Below, piece by piece: positions 1 to 18,740 of a stretch of 64,000 nucleotides of DNA (the stretch's first letter is position 1; the number at the start of each line of letters is the position of its first letter). The position numbers and the translations under genes are program-made. The DNA lies in the NCBI GenBank assembly GCA_019055375.1, contig JAHQIW010000266.1, positions 124,001-188,000 of the forward strand, given 5' to 3'. The DNA is from Parelaphostrongylus tenuis (Eukaryota > Nematoda > Chromadorea > Rhabditida > Metastrongylidae). The notes below the pieces were generated by a model that saw only the letters and a list, made by a program, of their open reading frames with translations, had not been told where the DNA came from and made no database searches.

Positions 1-465
1 TCTTTCTGCCCCAACAGCTCTCTATGAAGACCACATAAGAATTAAACATAATCTGAATCAAAAAGATTTGAGCTATCGATTGATTATTGAAATCCAAAGG
101 AATAGCCATCCACTGACCCTAGTCGAGCTATCAAAGTAAACCGAGTGTGAAACATGATATTATTTTTTACTGCTACAGCGCAATAGAAAGTTTTTGCTAA
201 AAACCACACACAATCTTAAATTTGCCGTTTTTAAAGTATTCAATGATAACTGAAAATCAGTGGAAAGAGATCTGTCCACCGATTTGGAGTTCAATTATAC
301 CTGCATACATGAAGACGTGCAACGATCCAGATGAGTTAGTGCCTTCTACTTGTCAAATTCATAAAAAGGACAACCACAAAAACCTCTTCAAGAAACATTT
401 TACCACAATCTTCTTCAGTGTAGTGATATTCGCGTGAAAAAATTCACATAAACTCTGACAGCACA
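1..465. other. no gene or named repeat seen
   Basis: AT-rich; short frames only, no splice-bounded exon or domain. Confidence 0.6.
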
Positions 466-795
466 ATTTGAGCCTTTCATGAGATCCGCTATGGCACTTA
501 TACAGTGCAGTACACGTGTTTCGACCTTGCAGCCTCGTCAGTTGCACAGTGTCTTTCCGTCTGTGCCGATCCCTCTCGCGGAGAGTCCCTTTATATGGAG
601 TTATCGTCGACGAACACGTCATACCGTAAGTAAAGTGAAAATTCATTCACCCACAAGTAACATATCACTTCTTATTCAGTGACATGATCGTCGGACATAT
701 ATCAGTGCAGGTATTGGATTGTATAAGTGCTCATAACAGATCTCATGAAAGGCTTAAAATATGCTGTCAGGACATATTAATTTTAGGCGAGGTCT
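466..795. repeat. MITE-A copy with both ends
   Basis: Left end tgagcctttcatgagatc and right end gatctcatgaaaggctta are inverted. The left arm carries cacgtgtttcgaccttgcag and the Pol-like word cctcgtcagttgcacagtgt found in all family members. Target of insertion not clear. Confidence 0.65.
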
Positions 796-1934
796 TAGAA
801 AATAGTTAAACACAAAGATATTGATATAGACCTTTCGACAGCTGTCTAAGCTATTACCACCTCTTCAGAATAGGTCCATAGATTCGTTACCCAAGGCTAA
901 AGCAGGGCATCGCTATTTTAGGTTACTTTTCCAAATCGTCACGACGAATCTTTTCAGTTTACTACCTCAATGCTTAACCCACTTTTTTGAGTTTATTCAT
1001 GGCTCACGTTTCCTTGGTAAATCGACATGAAACGAAATGGACATCTATATCTACTGATATCTATCTTCTCTAGAAACATGTTTCACGATACTAGTCTATA
1101 TCGCTCATGCTCTCCTAGCATAGACAAATGTCCTGAGAAAAAGAGGAGAGACTATGAAAAGATCTTGATAATAAACAATCATTGGAATAAATCTCGTGGT
1201 GGAATACGGTATACAAGCTTCTCGCTATATACGACGATCAACCCACTAACCTTGATCTAAAATGTACAGTATTCGCCAGTTCACTGACTTGTCCTAATGC
1301 TATACGATCCTCCATCTCTTCGATAGCCTCAATGTCCTCAACCGATGGGCGAGACAATGCAAGACGTAATCTTCCCAAACCTGCGAAAGTATTTCACTGA
1401 ATACACATGCATTTTTTCCTTTTCCTAAGACTTGCTCAGTAGAATTCTTTTAAGTTGAACGCTTTTAACGGTAGCATGATTAGTATACCCAGTGATGTAG
1501 AACGATGTGCAAAACTTTCGCATCAGATAAAATTCGAACCTATATTTCCCCCTATCCAGGGGCGCGTGCTTAACCAATTGCACTTCTGGCACCAGCACTT
1601 TTTGCACGTTTTGATAAACATCCATCAGGTCTATACTGGGCACAAACTAATAATCGATATGATATGTGAGTAATGTGAAGCTATTTCTGAAATACACTCA
1701 CTATTTGTATAAGTGGATTGTCGTGACTCAGAGATGTCGTGACGATCACGATGGAATAAAGTTGTGTCGAAGGATTTTGAAACAACCACCTGTAATCAAA
1801 TTGCTAAGGTTCCAAGAGATTAGGATTTCTGATAAACATCCATCATATTTATACTTTCGTAATACGTAATCAAGCTGTTATTAGAACATCTTTTATGTTT
1901 TGACACTAAAGCAATGAACACAAAGACTATATGC
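796..1934. other. intergenic; repeat word only
   Basis: A MITE-B terminal word (tatacccagtgatgtagaac) occurs at about 1485. Otherwise nothing recognisable. Confidence 0.55.
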
Positions 1935-2450
1935 ATCATCTTCTAGAATCGGGCCGAGCCGATTTACTGGGATTTGCTGCCAGCCGGAGAGACGATCAAT
2001 GCCAAGAGCTGCTGTGAGCTTCTGGACCGTTGCAATCGGGCCCTGCCACGTCGACGTCGTCACGATCGCACTTTTCTTCAGGGTGACACAAGGCTGTAAG
2101 TCAATAAATTGACAAAGAGGGAGTTCACCGAACTGGGCTGAAAGTTGCTGGGTCATCCGCCCTACAGCTCCGACTTGTCGCCGTCTGACCATCACCTAAT
2201 CGGTCGCTGGAGCATTTCTTGAGCAACAACAAGTTCCGAGACATCAATCATTTGCGTCAACGATTGACAAATTTCTTTGGAACGAAGGATGACGAGCTCA
2301 TGAGCGCGGTAATGATTTGTTGCCTGAGAGATGGCAGAAATGTTCTCGGTGCATACTTTAAATAGTGTTGCTAAGCAATTTTGATTACTTCTGGCTATTA
2401 AATTTAGTGTTTATTGGTCTAGTGCCAAAACTTTTTAGAAGACGTAATAA
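1935..2450 (+). mobile_element. mariner transposase remnant with 3' terminus
   Basis: Plus-strand pieces: WDLLPAGETINAKSCCELLD, then HPPYSSDLSPSDHHLI (third Asp region), KFRDINHLRQRLTNFF, and the worn end block. It finishes with the terminal repeat shared with the copies at 20, 21.6 and 38 kb (attacttctgg...gtgccaaaactt). 5' half missing. Confidence 0.75.
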
Positions 2451-2559
2451 AATAGCACAATATTTTGGTTGTGATCTCTCACTACAATGAAGAATTATAA
2501 AGCATATTATCAGAAAATCACTCTCCTCATGTAATATTCAACATACGAATAGCCCCAAA

Positions 2560-2955
2560 GATGTAGAGCGGTGAGCAAAAACTTTAGCGTCAGCCGGGAT
2601 TTGACCCAGCAGATCTTACCCTATCCGAACATCATAACACCGCAATCGGCGGTCAAATAGAGATGATTTCCGACTGATAATTGAACCCAATATCTGTCAA
2701 CAAAAATCGATTTAATGTCTATAATGACTGCCTCTCCACACCGTAGACTGTTGGCTGCCAACAGATAACGCGTTGTAGCGTAGGAAGAGTGGAATACAAA
2801 ACGAACGTCGCTGGTGCAACGGTTTAGCACGTGCTCCCGGAAAGAGTAAGATCTGGGTTCAAATCCCGGCTGACGCAAACTTTTTTGCGCACTACTCTAC
2901 ATCATTTGGTTTATTTAAACATCATAACACCGCAATCGGCGGTCAAGTAAAGATT
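2560..2955. repeat. MITE-B copy with tRNA-like inverted ends
   Basis: An inverted repeat. The left part is a reverse tRNA-like segment (gcgtcagccgggatttgacc); the right part is a forward one at 2806-2877 with B box gggttcaaatcccgg. The words aacatcataacaccgcaatc occur at 2628 and 2925 as direct copies, suggesting nested or tandem insertion. Confidence 0.65.
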
Positions 2956-3559
2956 ATTTCATACGAACAGAAATGGATTAAGGCTATGCATATGCCCTTT
3001 CGAATAATTTGATACTTGCCGATCACATATCTAGTAATAGGTACTTAGTAATTTTTGTTGTTAGCAAATTTTCTTAACACTGCTGCTATGATGTGTCCTC
3101 TATAAGAGTCACATTTTGAGGAGACAGTGACCTACAATAAATTTGAAGTCAATAATTATAAGCTCTCAAAGAAAAAATGTGAAGCGTTGGAAGCTGATCT
3201 TCTTTGGAGAATTTGTCATGCATTTGACTCCATGTAGCACCGTTGAAGGAGACTTAGTGCATATCTGGACTATAGAATGACTTTTGCAGGTTTACCAATC
3301 TCAAGTCAGTACGACAGTCCTCTCAAGCAAAACAGAGACTGATCTGCCCAGCCCGGAGGGATAACCGACTAGGAAGCCCTATGAGAGGCATCTAATCGAT
3401 GACCACGTTTATATAATAAAACACCCGTAACAGCTGTAGTGGAAACGTCTTCATCTTCACTTATAACAAATATCATTGGATGAAAAATCTTGATACTTAC
3501 GACTCCTCATGTTTTAAGTGCTCTTTTCGCAATGTCATGATATTTCAAATATACCTGGG

Positions 3560-3775
3560 AAGTATACCCAATATGTGGAGTGCAAAAACGTTTGCGTTAG
3601 CTGGGATTCAAACCCAGATCTCACTCTTTCCGTTCTAGCATACGCTCCCGGAAAGAGTGAGATCTGGGTTCGAATCCCGGCTGACGCAAACGTTTTTGCA
3701 CAGCAATCCACATATTAGGTATACTGTAACATCATACCACTGTAAGTGGCAGTCAAAATAGACAGAATTTATACC
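3560..3775. repeat. MITE-B copy, collapsed hairpin
   Basis: Reverse and forward tRNA-like halves meet almost directly at 3640 (ctctttccg...cggaaagag), so nearly the whole unit is one palindrome bounded by tgtggagtgcaaaaacgttt and its complement. Confidence 0.68.
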
Positions 3776-3861
3776 TAGGAAGATTCAATGGCGAGCAAAA
3801 ATTCGAACTTAAACATGAGTTGATCTCACGTTCCACCCATACCAGAAGCGTATTTATTTAC

Positions 3862-4440
3862 CCAATATGTGGAGTGCTGTGCAAAAACGTTTGCGTCAGC
3901 CGGGATTCAAACCCAAATCTCCCCTTTCCGGGAGCGTATGCTAACCGTTGCACTACCGACGATCGTTTTGCACAGCACTCTTATTTACGCTATAACGCGT
4001 TGTCTGCCAACAGCCAACCGTCGACGGTCTGGCGGGGCAGCCGCTATCGGCATTGAACCCACTTGTGTTGACAGACATCGGATATCGATAATCAGTCTGA
4101 ATTCTTTCTATTTTGACTGCCACTTGCAGTGGTATGATGTTATAATATACCTAATATGTGGAGTGCTGTGCAAAAACGTTTGCGTCAGCCGGGATTCGAA
4201 CCCAGATCTCACTCTTTTATATTATTCTTCCTCGCTAGACCGTCGACGGTTGGCTGTTGGCAGACAACGCGTTATAGCGTAAATAAGAGTGCTCTGCAAA
4301 ACAAGCGTCGGTAGTGCAGAGGTTAGCATACGCTCCCGGAAAGAGTGAGATTTGGGTTCGAATCCCGGCTGACGCAAACGTTTTTGCACAGGACATATTG
4401 GGTATATTATAACATCATACAACTGCAAGTGGTAGTCAAA
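3862..4440. repeat. MITE-B copies, nested
   Basis: Contains a reverse tRNA-like unit (3892-3962), a second reverse end (about 4155-4215) and a forward tRNA-like unit (4306-4376), with a palindromic core around gaccgtcgacggt (mirror words at 4018 and 4238). The long frames here arise from the repeat. Confidence 0.68.
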
Positions 4441-4689
4441 ATAGAAAGAATTTAGACTGATTACCGTATTTATTTAATTACCGGAGGCATACTTGAAACA
4501 TTATAACACTGCGAAAAGACCAGTTAAAACGTAAGGAATCTTGAGCATATATATATACAAATTATCTGAAAGCTTAATTGAGTTTAGATAGCGGTATGTG
4601 CTTAAACGACTAAACCTGTTAATGGTTTGAGGCTGACAACTGTGATAATGGGATATTGAAGAATGACTGGTGTAAATGCGGTGGCCTCA

Positions 4690-4775
4690 GTGGATGGTGT
4701 AGTGGTAGCGCGCGCTCCTGTAGGGGTGGCCGTGGGTTCATTTCCCGTGTGAGATCAAGTTTCTGCTCACCACTT
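4690..4775 (+). repeat. tRNA-like SINE head (second type)
   Basis: A box tggtgtagtggtagcgcgcg and B box gggttcatttccc in tRNA-like spacing, flanked by non-tRNA sequence, so a SINE head rather than a tRNA gene. Confidence 0.5.
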
Positions 4776-4998
4776 AATCTCTTAGGCACATATGAAAAAT
4801 TATGACTTCCGGTATCTAAGGAATCTATCTCTTTCATCCTATTATTAATGTTTCAAGTATGAAGGCAAGCGCGAGGTTTACTACAAGACGACACGATCAG
4901 GTCTCATGAAGTTTTTGTATACACCTGCCGCTTTGCGACGAGGATTTTGGAACACAATCTTCTTCAGTAGTTTTTCAATGTTTCATTTAAAAAATTGT

Positions 4999-12104
<7,106 letters not shown>

Positions 12105-12111
12105 TGTGTGC

Positions 12112-12117
12112 CTAAAA
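12112..12117 (-). other. probable trans-splice acceptor, K2P
   Basis: TTTTAG on the minus strand followed by 7 bases and the ATG of the channel gene. This spacing is typical of SL trans-splicing in nematodes. A cis-spliced 5' UTR intron would look the same. Confidence 0.5.
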
Positions 12118-12309
12118 GGTTTTTATCAGAGAAAACGATAGAATAAAAAATTTCGACAGCAGCTAAATATAAATTTATTAAGTTCAATCTAGCGAATGAT
12201 ACTGATTGAGTAATAGTGATTGGTCTGTGATAAAAACAAACGGAAGACGGGGGTAGTACAAGAACACTTCTTGTCCCTCCGATCAAGTCGCATCACACTC
12301 GCCCAGAAA

Positions 12310-13930
12310 AAAAGCTGTAAAGAGTCTTTTAGAAAATGTTTGTGTAACTAAATTGTTCAACACCACATGCTGTTTCATGGGATCTGCCCTATATAGTTGT
12401 AGAACAACGACTGCCATGCCATGAACAGTTTGTACGACCTACAACCGAAATTCATCTCTTGTTATTGCGTCGCTTGTTGTAAGTGCAAGGAGTCTTCAGA
12501 AAACAATCTGTGTTGGCAAGAGCAGTCCTTTTTAACACACGGTACCGTTGGGGTTTCGTAAAACAAATGTGGTTTTAGACGATTTCAACTGTGCTCCTAT
12601 ACAGAAGCTTTCTGGAACTTTCTTTAAGACCTCGATTCTGAGCGAGTGTGATTAAACGTGACCTGGAAAAAAGAAGATATAAGGCATGTGAATTCTGAAT
12701 AAAAGAATAGTCGAAATGCTCTAGGCTCTGTAGCATTCCCATATGCAATTCATTTGACTGAGCAACTTCTTAGGCGTAAGTGTATGTGGCGAGTTTCCGA
12801 TTCGTGTAAATAAGGAACTGAGCACAGGGCGGAAACAGCTGTTCGCCAATTTCGGCCACGAATTAAGTACGGGTATTGGTTTACAGTTATTGATGCGATC
12901 CATCTTAATTCAACTTTTATCCCCTGCTTGTGCGGTCTGCATTGTGCAAGAGATTTGATAAAAAGCTTGTCATACACTGAATGGGAGAATGAGTAGAGGT
13001 AGAGGTCAAAATATACATGGAAGGGCGTTCATGATGCTACACAGTGCTTAAAATTTGGTTTTTTTTTTACCTCCGTTCTCAAATAAGAATGTGTGGCGTA
13101 CAGTTATCGAGTTGCTTGGTACGATGCAGATACTCTCGCCCTCTTTATAATTGCGATTTTCTTGACAATATGAGATAATTCTGGGGCTATTGGAGGACAT
13201 AAGAGCTGTTATCATAGCGCCACTGCAGGACTTTTCTGTCGCGCTATGGATGGGAAGCGATTTATGCTTCTCTTTACTTAATTTTACTAATACTCTTTAT
13301 ACGAACACATCTATGTCAGCCTTTGGTGAATTCTGTTAAGTTTATTTGAGCATCCGAGCATCTCTTGCACCAATTATGATTATACATTTCACCAACGATG
13401 GCATTGGCCACTTAAGGTCCTACGTATGGACATTACGCCTACATCGCTTGTTATATATTTATTGCACTTCCTTTGCACGATTCTGCCCAAATTAGCATAT
13501 AAGGGCTACAAAAAAAGAGCATAATGTGATTATTCTTATTATTCTTGTTAGATGGGCGCCAAATTCAAAGCGCTGGCCAGTGACAGACAAAATTGGACAG
13601 AACTCATTGATATTCAGTCAAGTTACTTGATGATCATATGGCTTCATATGTGATACAGTTACTATTAACACTGTCGCAGTTCCTTCTATTTATCGAAACT
13701 GCTTTATAGCAACATAATATGTGCTTGGTATTGGTCCTATAGATGAACACAGGAGATCGCTTATGCGAAGATTAATGACGGCGAAAAAGGTGACTTTCTT
13801 CATTTGCTTTGGTTTTTCGATTTCCTCAACAGCATGTGGACAGTTACTGTATAAATTAAGAAACAATCGAATGAGCTTTCAGTCAGAACGTGAGGAAAGA
13901 TTATTCTCGGATCAGGTAGAATAAGGTATG
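12310..13930. other. upstream of K2P gene, nothing recognised
   Basis: Would hold the channel promoter/outron. I see no motif I can defend. Frames near 12,720-12,980 (minus) lack a family signature. Confidence 0.5.
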
Positions 13931-13935
13931 CTCAC

Positions 13936-14083
13936 CCCTTGTCGAAATGACTGTCTGACTCTCGTGAATGGTTGTAATGGACGATGTCGTTGAGCATTAG
14001 CGGATTGCTTCATCACCACATCCACTTCAATCTCATGAATAACAACAGTGACGCATATGAAGAAGAATACGGTAAGTAATAGC
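13936..14083 (-). CDS. weak candidate exon with hydrophobic start
   Basis: Acceptor TTTTAACAG, donor GGG|GTGAGC, open frame starting with a hydrophobic run (LLLTVFFFICVTVVIHE), then a basic stretch. The opposite strand offers an equally good short exon ending in a strong donor (ATG at 14035, donor at 14071). Neither joins the channel gene in phase. Confidence 0.15.
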
Positions 14084-14929
14084 CTGTTAAAACTTCTGGT
14101 ATAAAAGCATTTAATCAAATTAAAATCATAAAATCATATCAGTCGAGCTTTAACTACCGATAGAACCAGCGATATATCAACTTGACACTGACTAAAAGTT
14201 GCTATCATGATGAAAATAGATCAAGAGCTGTTTCGAGCTCGCTTCGATAACCATTCAAACTTTCTCTGCGAGATGAATTTGAGAAAATACACATGACTAT
14301 AAGATATGCATCCAATTTCCTTTCGTCCATAGGATTTCTGGAATACCTGCGAGATAGAGAACAATGATGAACAGTATAGCTCACTGAGAATAGTGCGAAC
14401 ATTTCTGGTAGTACTTCAGCTGTACAACAAAAAGAGAAGAAAAGGATGAGGAAGAAGGAAAATAAAATGCTCAATAACTGATCTCGCGAGGGATTGTTAA
14501 TTGCTTCATCTACTCACACAACTATGGGATATAAAAGTGCTTTTGATAGAAAGCGTTGGTTGCATTCACGATGTCAACAATTCAACATAAGATATATGCG
14601 TGGCACCGGATGATAAATGAGATTTTCGCAGTAAAGCCAAAATTCCAAATTTTGTCCTTTCATAATGAGTTGCTGCTTTTAGCGCTTTTTGTCACTTCTA
14701 CGAGCTTTGTAGAAAAAAAAAGTAAAAACAGGATGATAGTCAAATATCGCTAAAAAATCTGGGTCTTTGCATGATGTAGTAAAGACGTAGAGCGATCACA
14801 ATACTATTATGAGTGAGAAGCATGTACGATATTCAATGATAAAGTAAAGAATGAAAAGCTTTAGGCAAAATCAAAGGGTACCGCCCGATTGATGAGAGTG
14901 TCAAAGTCGAAACATATTTTGCGAGCTCC

Positions 14930-15025
14930 ATAAGTTGCCCTATAACAGATCACATGCATGGCTCAAAAATGTTTATCAGGAATATTAAAAGTTGAGCGTG
15001 GTCTTAAAAAACACTCAAAACCAAA
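14930..15025 (-). repeat. MITE-A fragment
   Basis: acagatcacatgcatggctc, then aaaagttgagcgtggtctta and acactcaaaac: reverse terminal arm only. Confidence 0.55.
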
Positions 15026-15799
15026 GAAAACCTCCAGATTTCTACGGACAAAATTTTTTATGAATTGTGGAAAATTATGTGCGCTACGGCTTCTTTGATA
15101 TAATTAGAATTAAAATAGTAGCTTTACCAACTAGGTGCTAAGCGACAGACTATTTTTCTATATAAGCGATTGTCCAAGGCCGGCTATCGATCACTCTCAG
15201 CAGTGATCAGACAATTTCTTGCTTCCTTGATAAGCAGACACGAGGTTGTTGACAGTGAAATTTACTGAAAAAACTACAGAACAGTAGTAATGGCTAATTA
15301 GTATTCCTTCATTTCACGAATCCCCAGTTAAGCATATATCTTGTCTTGTTTGCATCGGAAAAATCCGCGCAATTGTCGCACTTCGTTGTCCATTACTCTA
15401 TGGCTCTCTTTTGATAGACCACTCAACTCAATGTAGTCGCTTTCGTTTTATGAAGAAAGGCGTGACCTGATGCTTGGGAAAGATGAACAAAAGGAGAAAA
15501 GTGCTAGGTGAGTTTATCCATCACAACATGACAGATGTATGCTTATCTGAGGATGCACGACTCAAAGGATATCAACGTGACTATTACACGAAGGATCACC
15601 TGTGGAGAAAAACATGAACTATGAAGAAGACGGCACCGCCTAAACGTCGTCCACTGTTATTATACTATATAATGCATATACTATAAAAAGGATGTGCGAA
15701 AGTTTCATAGCTCTTGCGAAATTACATTAGAGTAGAACATTACGAGAAAAGCATCTTTGGCTAGGCTCAAGTTCAATTTGCACTTCGAAACTGTACAAG
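15026..15799. other. intergenic, nothing recognised
   Basis: AT-rich sequence between a MITE-A arm and the CA tract; no defended feature. Confidence 0.55.
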
Positions 15800-15815
15800 A
15801 CACACACACACACAC

Positions 15816-15887
<72 letters not shown>

Positions 15888-15920
15888 AGAGACAGAGACA
15901 GAGAGAGACAGAGAAAGACG
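15800..15920. repeat. (CA)n microsatellite with GA-rich flank
   Basis: About 85 bases of (AC/CA)n with two interruptions (cata), then gagagacagagacagagaga. Frames across it are low-complexity artefacts. Confidence 0.97.
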
Positions 15921-16554
15921 GAAATCTGAAATTAGAGGGAACGATATGTAGTAGTATCTTGCGTAAAGGAAGGCTATTAATTCGACCTCTCCGTTCGAGA
16001 CTACATAGGGCAGCCTTCGTTCCCATAGGAATTGCTCGTCACCGTTTGTGCTCGACGATGGATGTCTTCCGAATTGCTGCTGTCCAAATATACTTGGACA
16101 TCCCTTATCGCCACCATCATTTAGGAATCAGCCATCATCATAAAGGATAAAAAGGGCAGAGATTTGAGTGCTGATCGATCACTGAAGTGTGCGCCATTCA
16201 TTCAATTTCATTGGGCACCACAAAGGAAAGTGAATGCATCTTTCGCTAACATAATGACTTTTGAAAGGCTTAAAAATGTATTCGAATTGGCACAATCTAT
16301 GAGAATTTTTTATTTTGATTCTCTCATAGCATTTCATGGGGTTATAATCACATATTCATTGAGACTGAGTAGTATGCAAAACACTAACCGGCAGTTGAAC
16401 CCGCTATCACTCATATTGGGACCGCGCTACCACTACATCACTGAAATGATCTCTTTGATATCACTCTTCCTACGATATAATTCATCGCAACTGTCAACCA
16501 AAATCAACACAATCGACTATTTCGAGACCATGCTCATGAAAAATATTAACTGAA

Positions 16555-17060
16555 AACATATTTTGAGCCTTTCATGATGTCTGTATGGCACTTACAGAGT
16601 ACAAGACACGTTTTTGGCCTCCCAAACTTCTCAGTTGCTCGTTGCCTTTTTGTTCAATCAGTTCCTCGGGAGTCTACCCTCTGTAGACAATGCGACGACG
16701 AACTGACGAGGCTGGAAGGCCGAAAGATGTAGCTTGCACTTTATGATAGCAAACCTCATAAGGGCGTAAAAACACATTGTCAGATGGCATTGTTTTTGAG
16801 CGAGGTCTCTAAATATTCGATTGCATTGATTGTTGCATATGCTCACATAACAGTCATACACATGCACTCGACAAACAAACACTCTAAAAAAAACATCACG
16901 GCGACTGCTTCACCTTAAGTTGAATGTAAAAAGTTCGTCATCGCTTCTTCTATACAGGGGTAGATTCCCGATGAACTAACTGGACGAAAAGGCACCGTGC
17001 GACTGAAGAATTGCCCATAGTGGACCTCATTAAAGGCTGAAAACACATTGTCAGATTATA
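16555..17060. repeat. MITE-A cluster
   Basis: Forward arm 16558-16680, reverse arm 16680-16815 and a second reverse arm 16985-17060 (cattgtcagat repeated at 16776 and 17047). The RTE fragment at 17045 begins inside or next to the last arm. Confidence 0.55.
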
Positions 17061-17795
17061 CTATTGGCAACGAACCGTCGACGGACTCGATCTGACAAGC
17101 ACATTGTGGCGCACATATTGGCATTATGATCAGTTAAGGTAAGAGCTCTCCATTCGGTCGGTGGCCTTCCTATGGTGCGCTTAACATCTCGAGGAATCCT
17201 GTCGGTAACGGCTCTCGTTGATCGGTTGTCGATAAAGCCCATTACGTGTTCGTCCCCCCTCATTTTAGATAGCCTGGTGTGTAAAACGGCATCCTTGACC
17301 GTCGTTCTATTACGTGGGCCAGAATTTCGGATCCTTTCTCCCCACTGTATTCTCTCTTTTGCAAGATAAGGACACTCCTAGTATCGATCTCTCGACTGCG
17401 CGCTCAATAACGCCAAGCGATCTTCCAAGCTACTCAAGTAGCGACTAGGTTTCTGCTGCTCACATTAGGGCACCCGTTGAGTTGAAAAAGTGGGCACGGA
17501 ATCGGATGCACTTCCTTTTCTTCAATACGTCCTCCATGCTCTTGAACGCACCCCCAAGCCGCTCGATTCCTCCCGCTCAACTCTGGAGCTAGGTCATTCA
17601 TCATGTTGAGTTCACGACCTAGATAGACGTAACTGGAGCATTCGGAGATTTTCGTCCCGTTAAACGCGAATGGGGCATTCACAACCCATCCGTTCCTCAC
17701 AGAGATCGTTTTCGTTTGATTTAGTCGAAGACCAATCTTTCCATAAGCGTTGTCGAAATCGGTTGACATTCGCTCCACTATATACATAAATTATC
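17045..17795 (-). mobile_element. 3' fragment of an RTE reverse transcriptase
   Basis: Minus-strand translation gives the region after the FADD box: [38 protein letters not shown]. Further on is the C-terminal block (TRAVTDRIPRDVKRT, GRPPTEW, VRRRFVANS), with internal loss between the blocks. It is a different, more typical RTE copy than the one at 31-34 kb. 5'-truncated and flanked by MITE-A copies. Confidence 0.8.
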
Positions 17796-18529
17796 TTTCG
17801 TAATAGGAACTAAGCTGATTATTGTCAAAAGTTACCTTCCTGATAGGAACTGGAAAGTTCAACCCCTACTTATGAAAACGTGACAGAGCTCTGAGATTAG
17901 TGATTCTGACAAAAACTTCTCTACGCCATTAACATTGTCGTGCTTCGACTTGAATTTTCGACTGTGGAGAAGATGAAGACGCCGAAATGCTAGCCGACTA
18001 AAGTCTTCATATCAGCCTCGTTTTTTCTCAGCCCAGTCATTTAAGAAATATTGTCGATCTTTTGGGTTTTCAAAAAAGTAGGCCGACCTACTATTTTAGA
18101 AGATAGCGAAGTATTTCATTTGCCAGTTTATTTAAGGGATAAACTCACTTTATTAATTTCTTGTTATCTTCCGAAACCAGACACGAGGTGTTATATCAAG
18201 TCACTTTACCAATTTTGAGACTCTACAAGAAACTCTATTTTGCCGCTCTTAAAGCATAATGGAGATGTTCTAACTTCATATCCAAGAATGCCCAGTGGTA
18301 TGTAAGATTTTAGAGGTCAAGCAAGAGCCAAACCCCAAACCGTTCATAGTGTAAGCGCATGCTATCACTAGACCATTGAGGACATGATCAGCCATCACTC
18401 TTTACCGGCTCAACTCTCCTGAGGTTCAAAGTCTCGCGTACCACTCAACCTATGTAGATGATTTCATTCGATGAAATTTCGGTCCTTAATTATTCTAAAG
18501 AGGAAAGAAATATTATAATATACTGTGAT

Positions 18530-18740
18530 AATAGAGAAATTTGAAAAAAAATAATACAGGGGTTGAGTTCCCCGAGGGATTGGCTAAAGACGTAAGGTAC
18601 TGCCCGACTGACGAGGCTGTTAAGACCAAAACACGTGCATCGGGTTCTATAAGTTGTCCTACAAAATACCACATGCATAGCTCAAAAAAAGATTATCAGG
18701 GATATTGGAAGTTGAGCGTGGTCTTAAGAAAGCACTCAAA
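18530..18740 (-). repeat. MITE-A copy
   Basis: Reverse copy: ggggttgagttccccgaggg, gactgacgaggctgttaaga, catgcatagctcaaaaaaag, then ttgagcgtggtcttaagaaa. Confidence 0.6.

Noticed and set aside
3869..4282. 137-codon plus frame
   Set aside because: It runs through nested MITE-B tRNA-like repeats, which are GC-richer and so open. The protein repeats the tRNA-like words and has no domain.
4306..4376. Functional tRNA gene
   Set aside because: T arm is good, but the anticodon loop lacks T33 and stems mismatch. The same unit recurs in hairpins, so it is a tRNA-derived repeat.
15757..16026. Frames across the CA tract
   Set aside because: Low-complexity Thr-His and Val-Cys repeats from a microsatellite.
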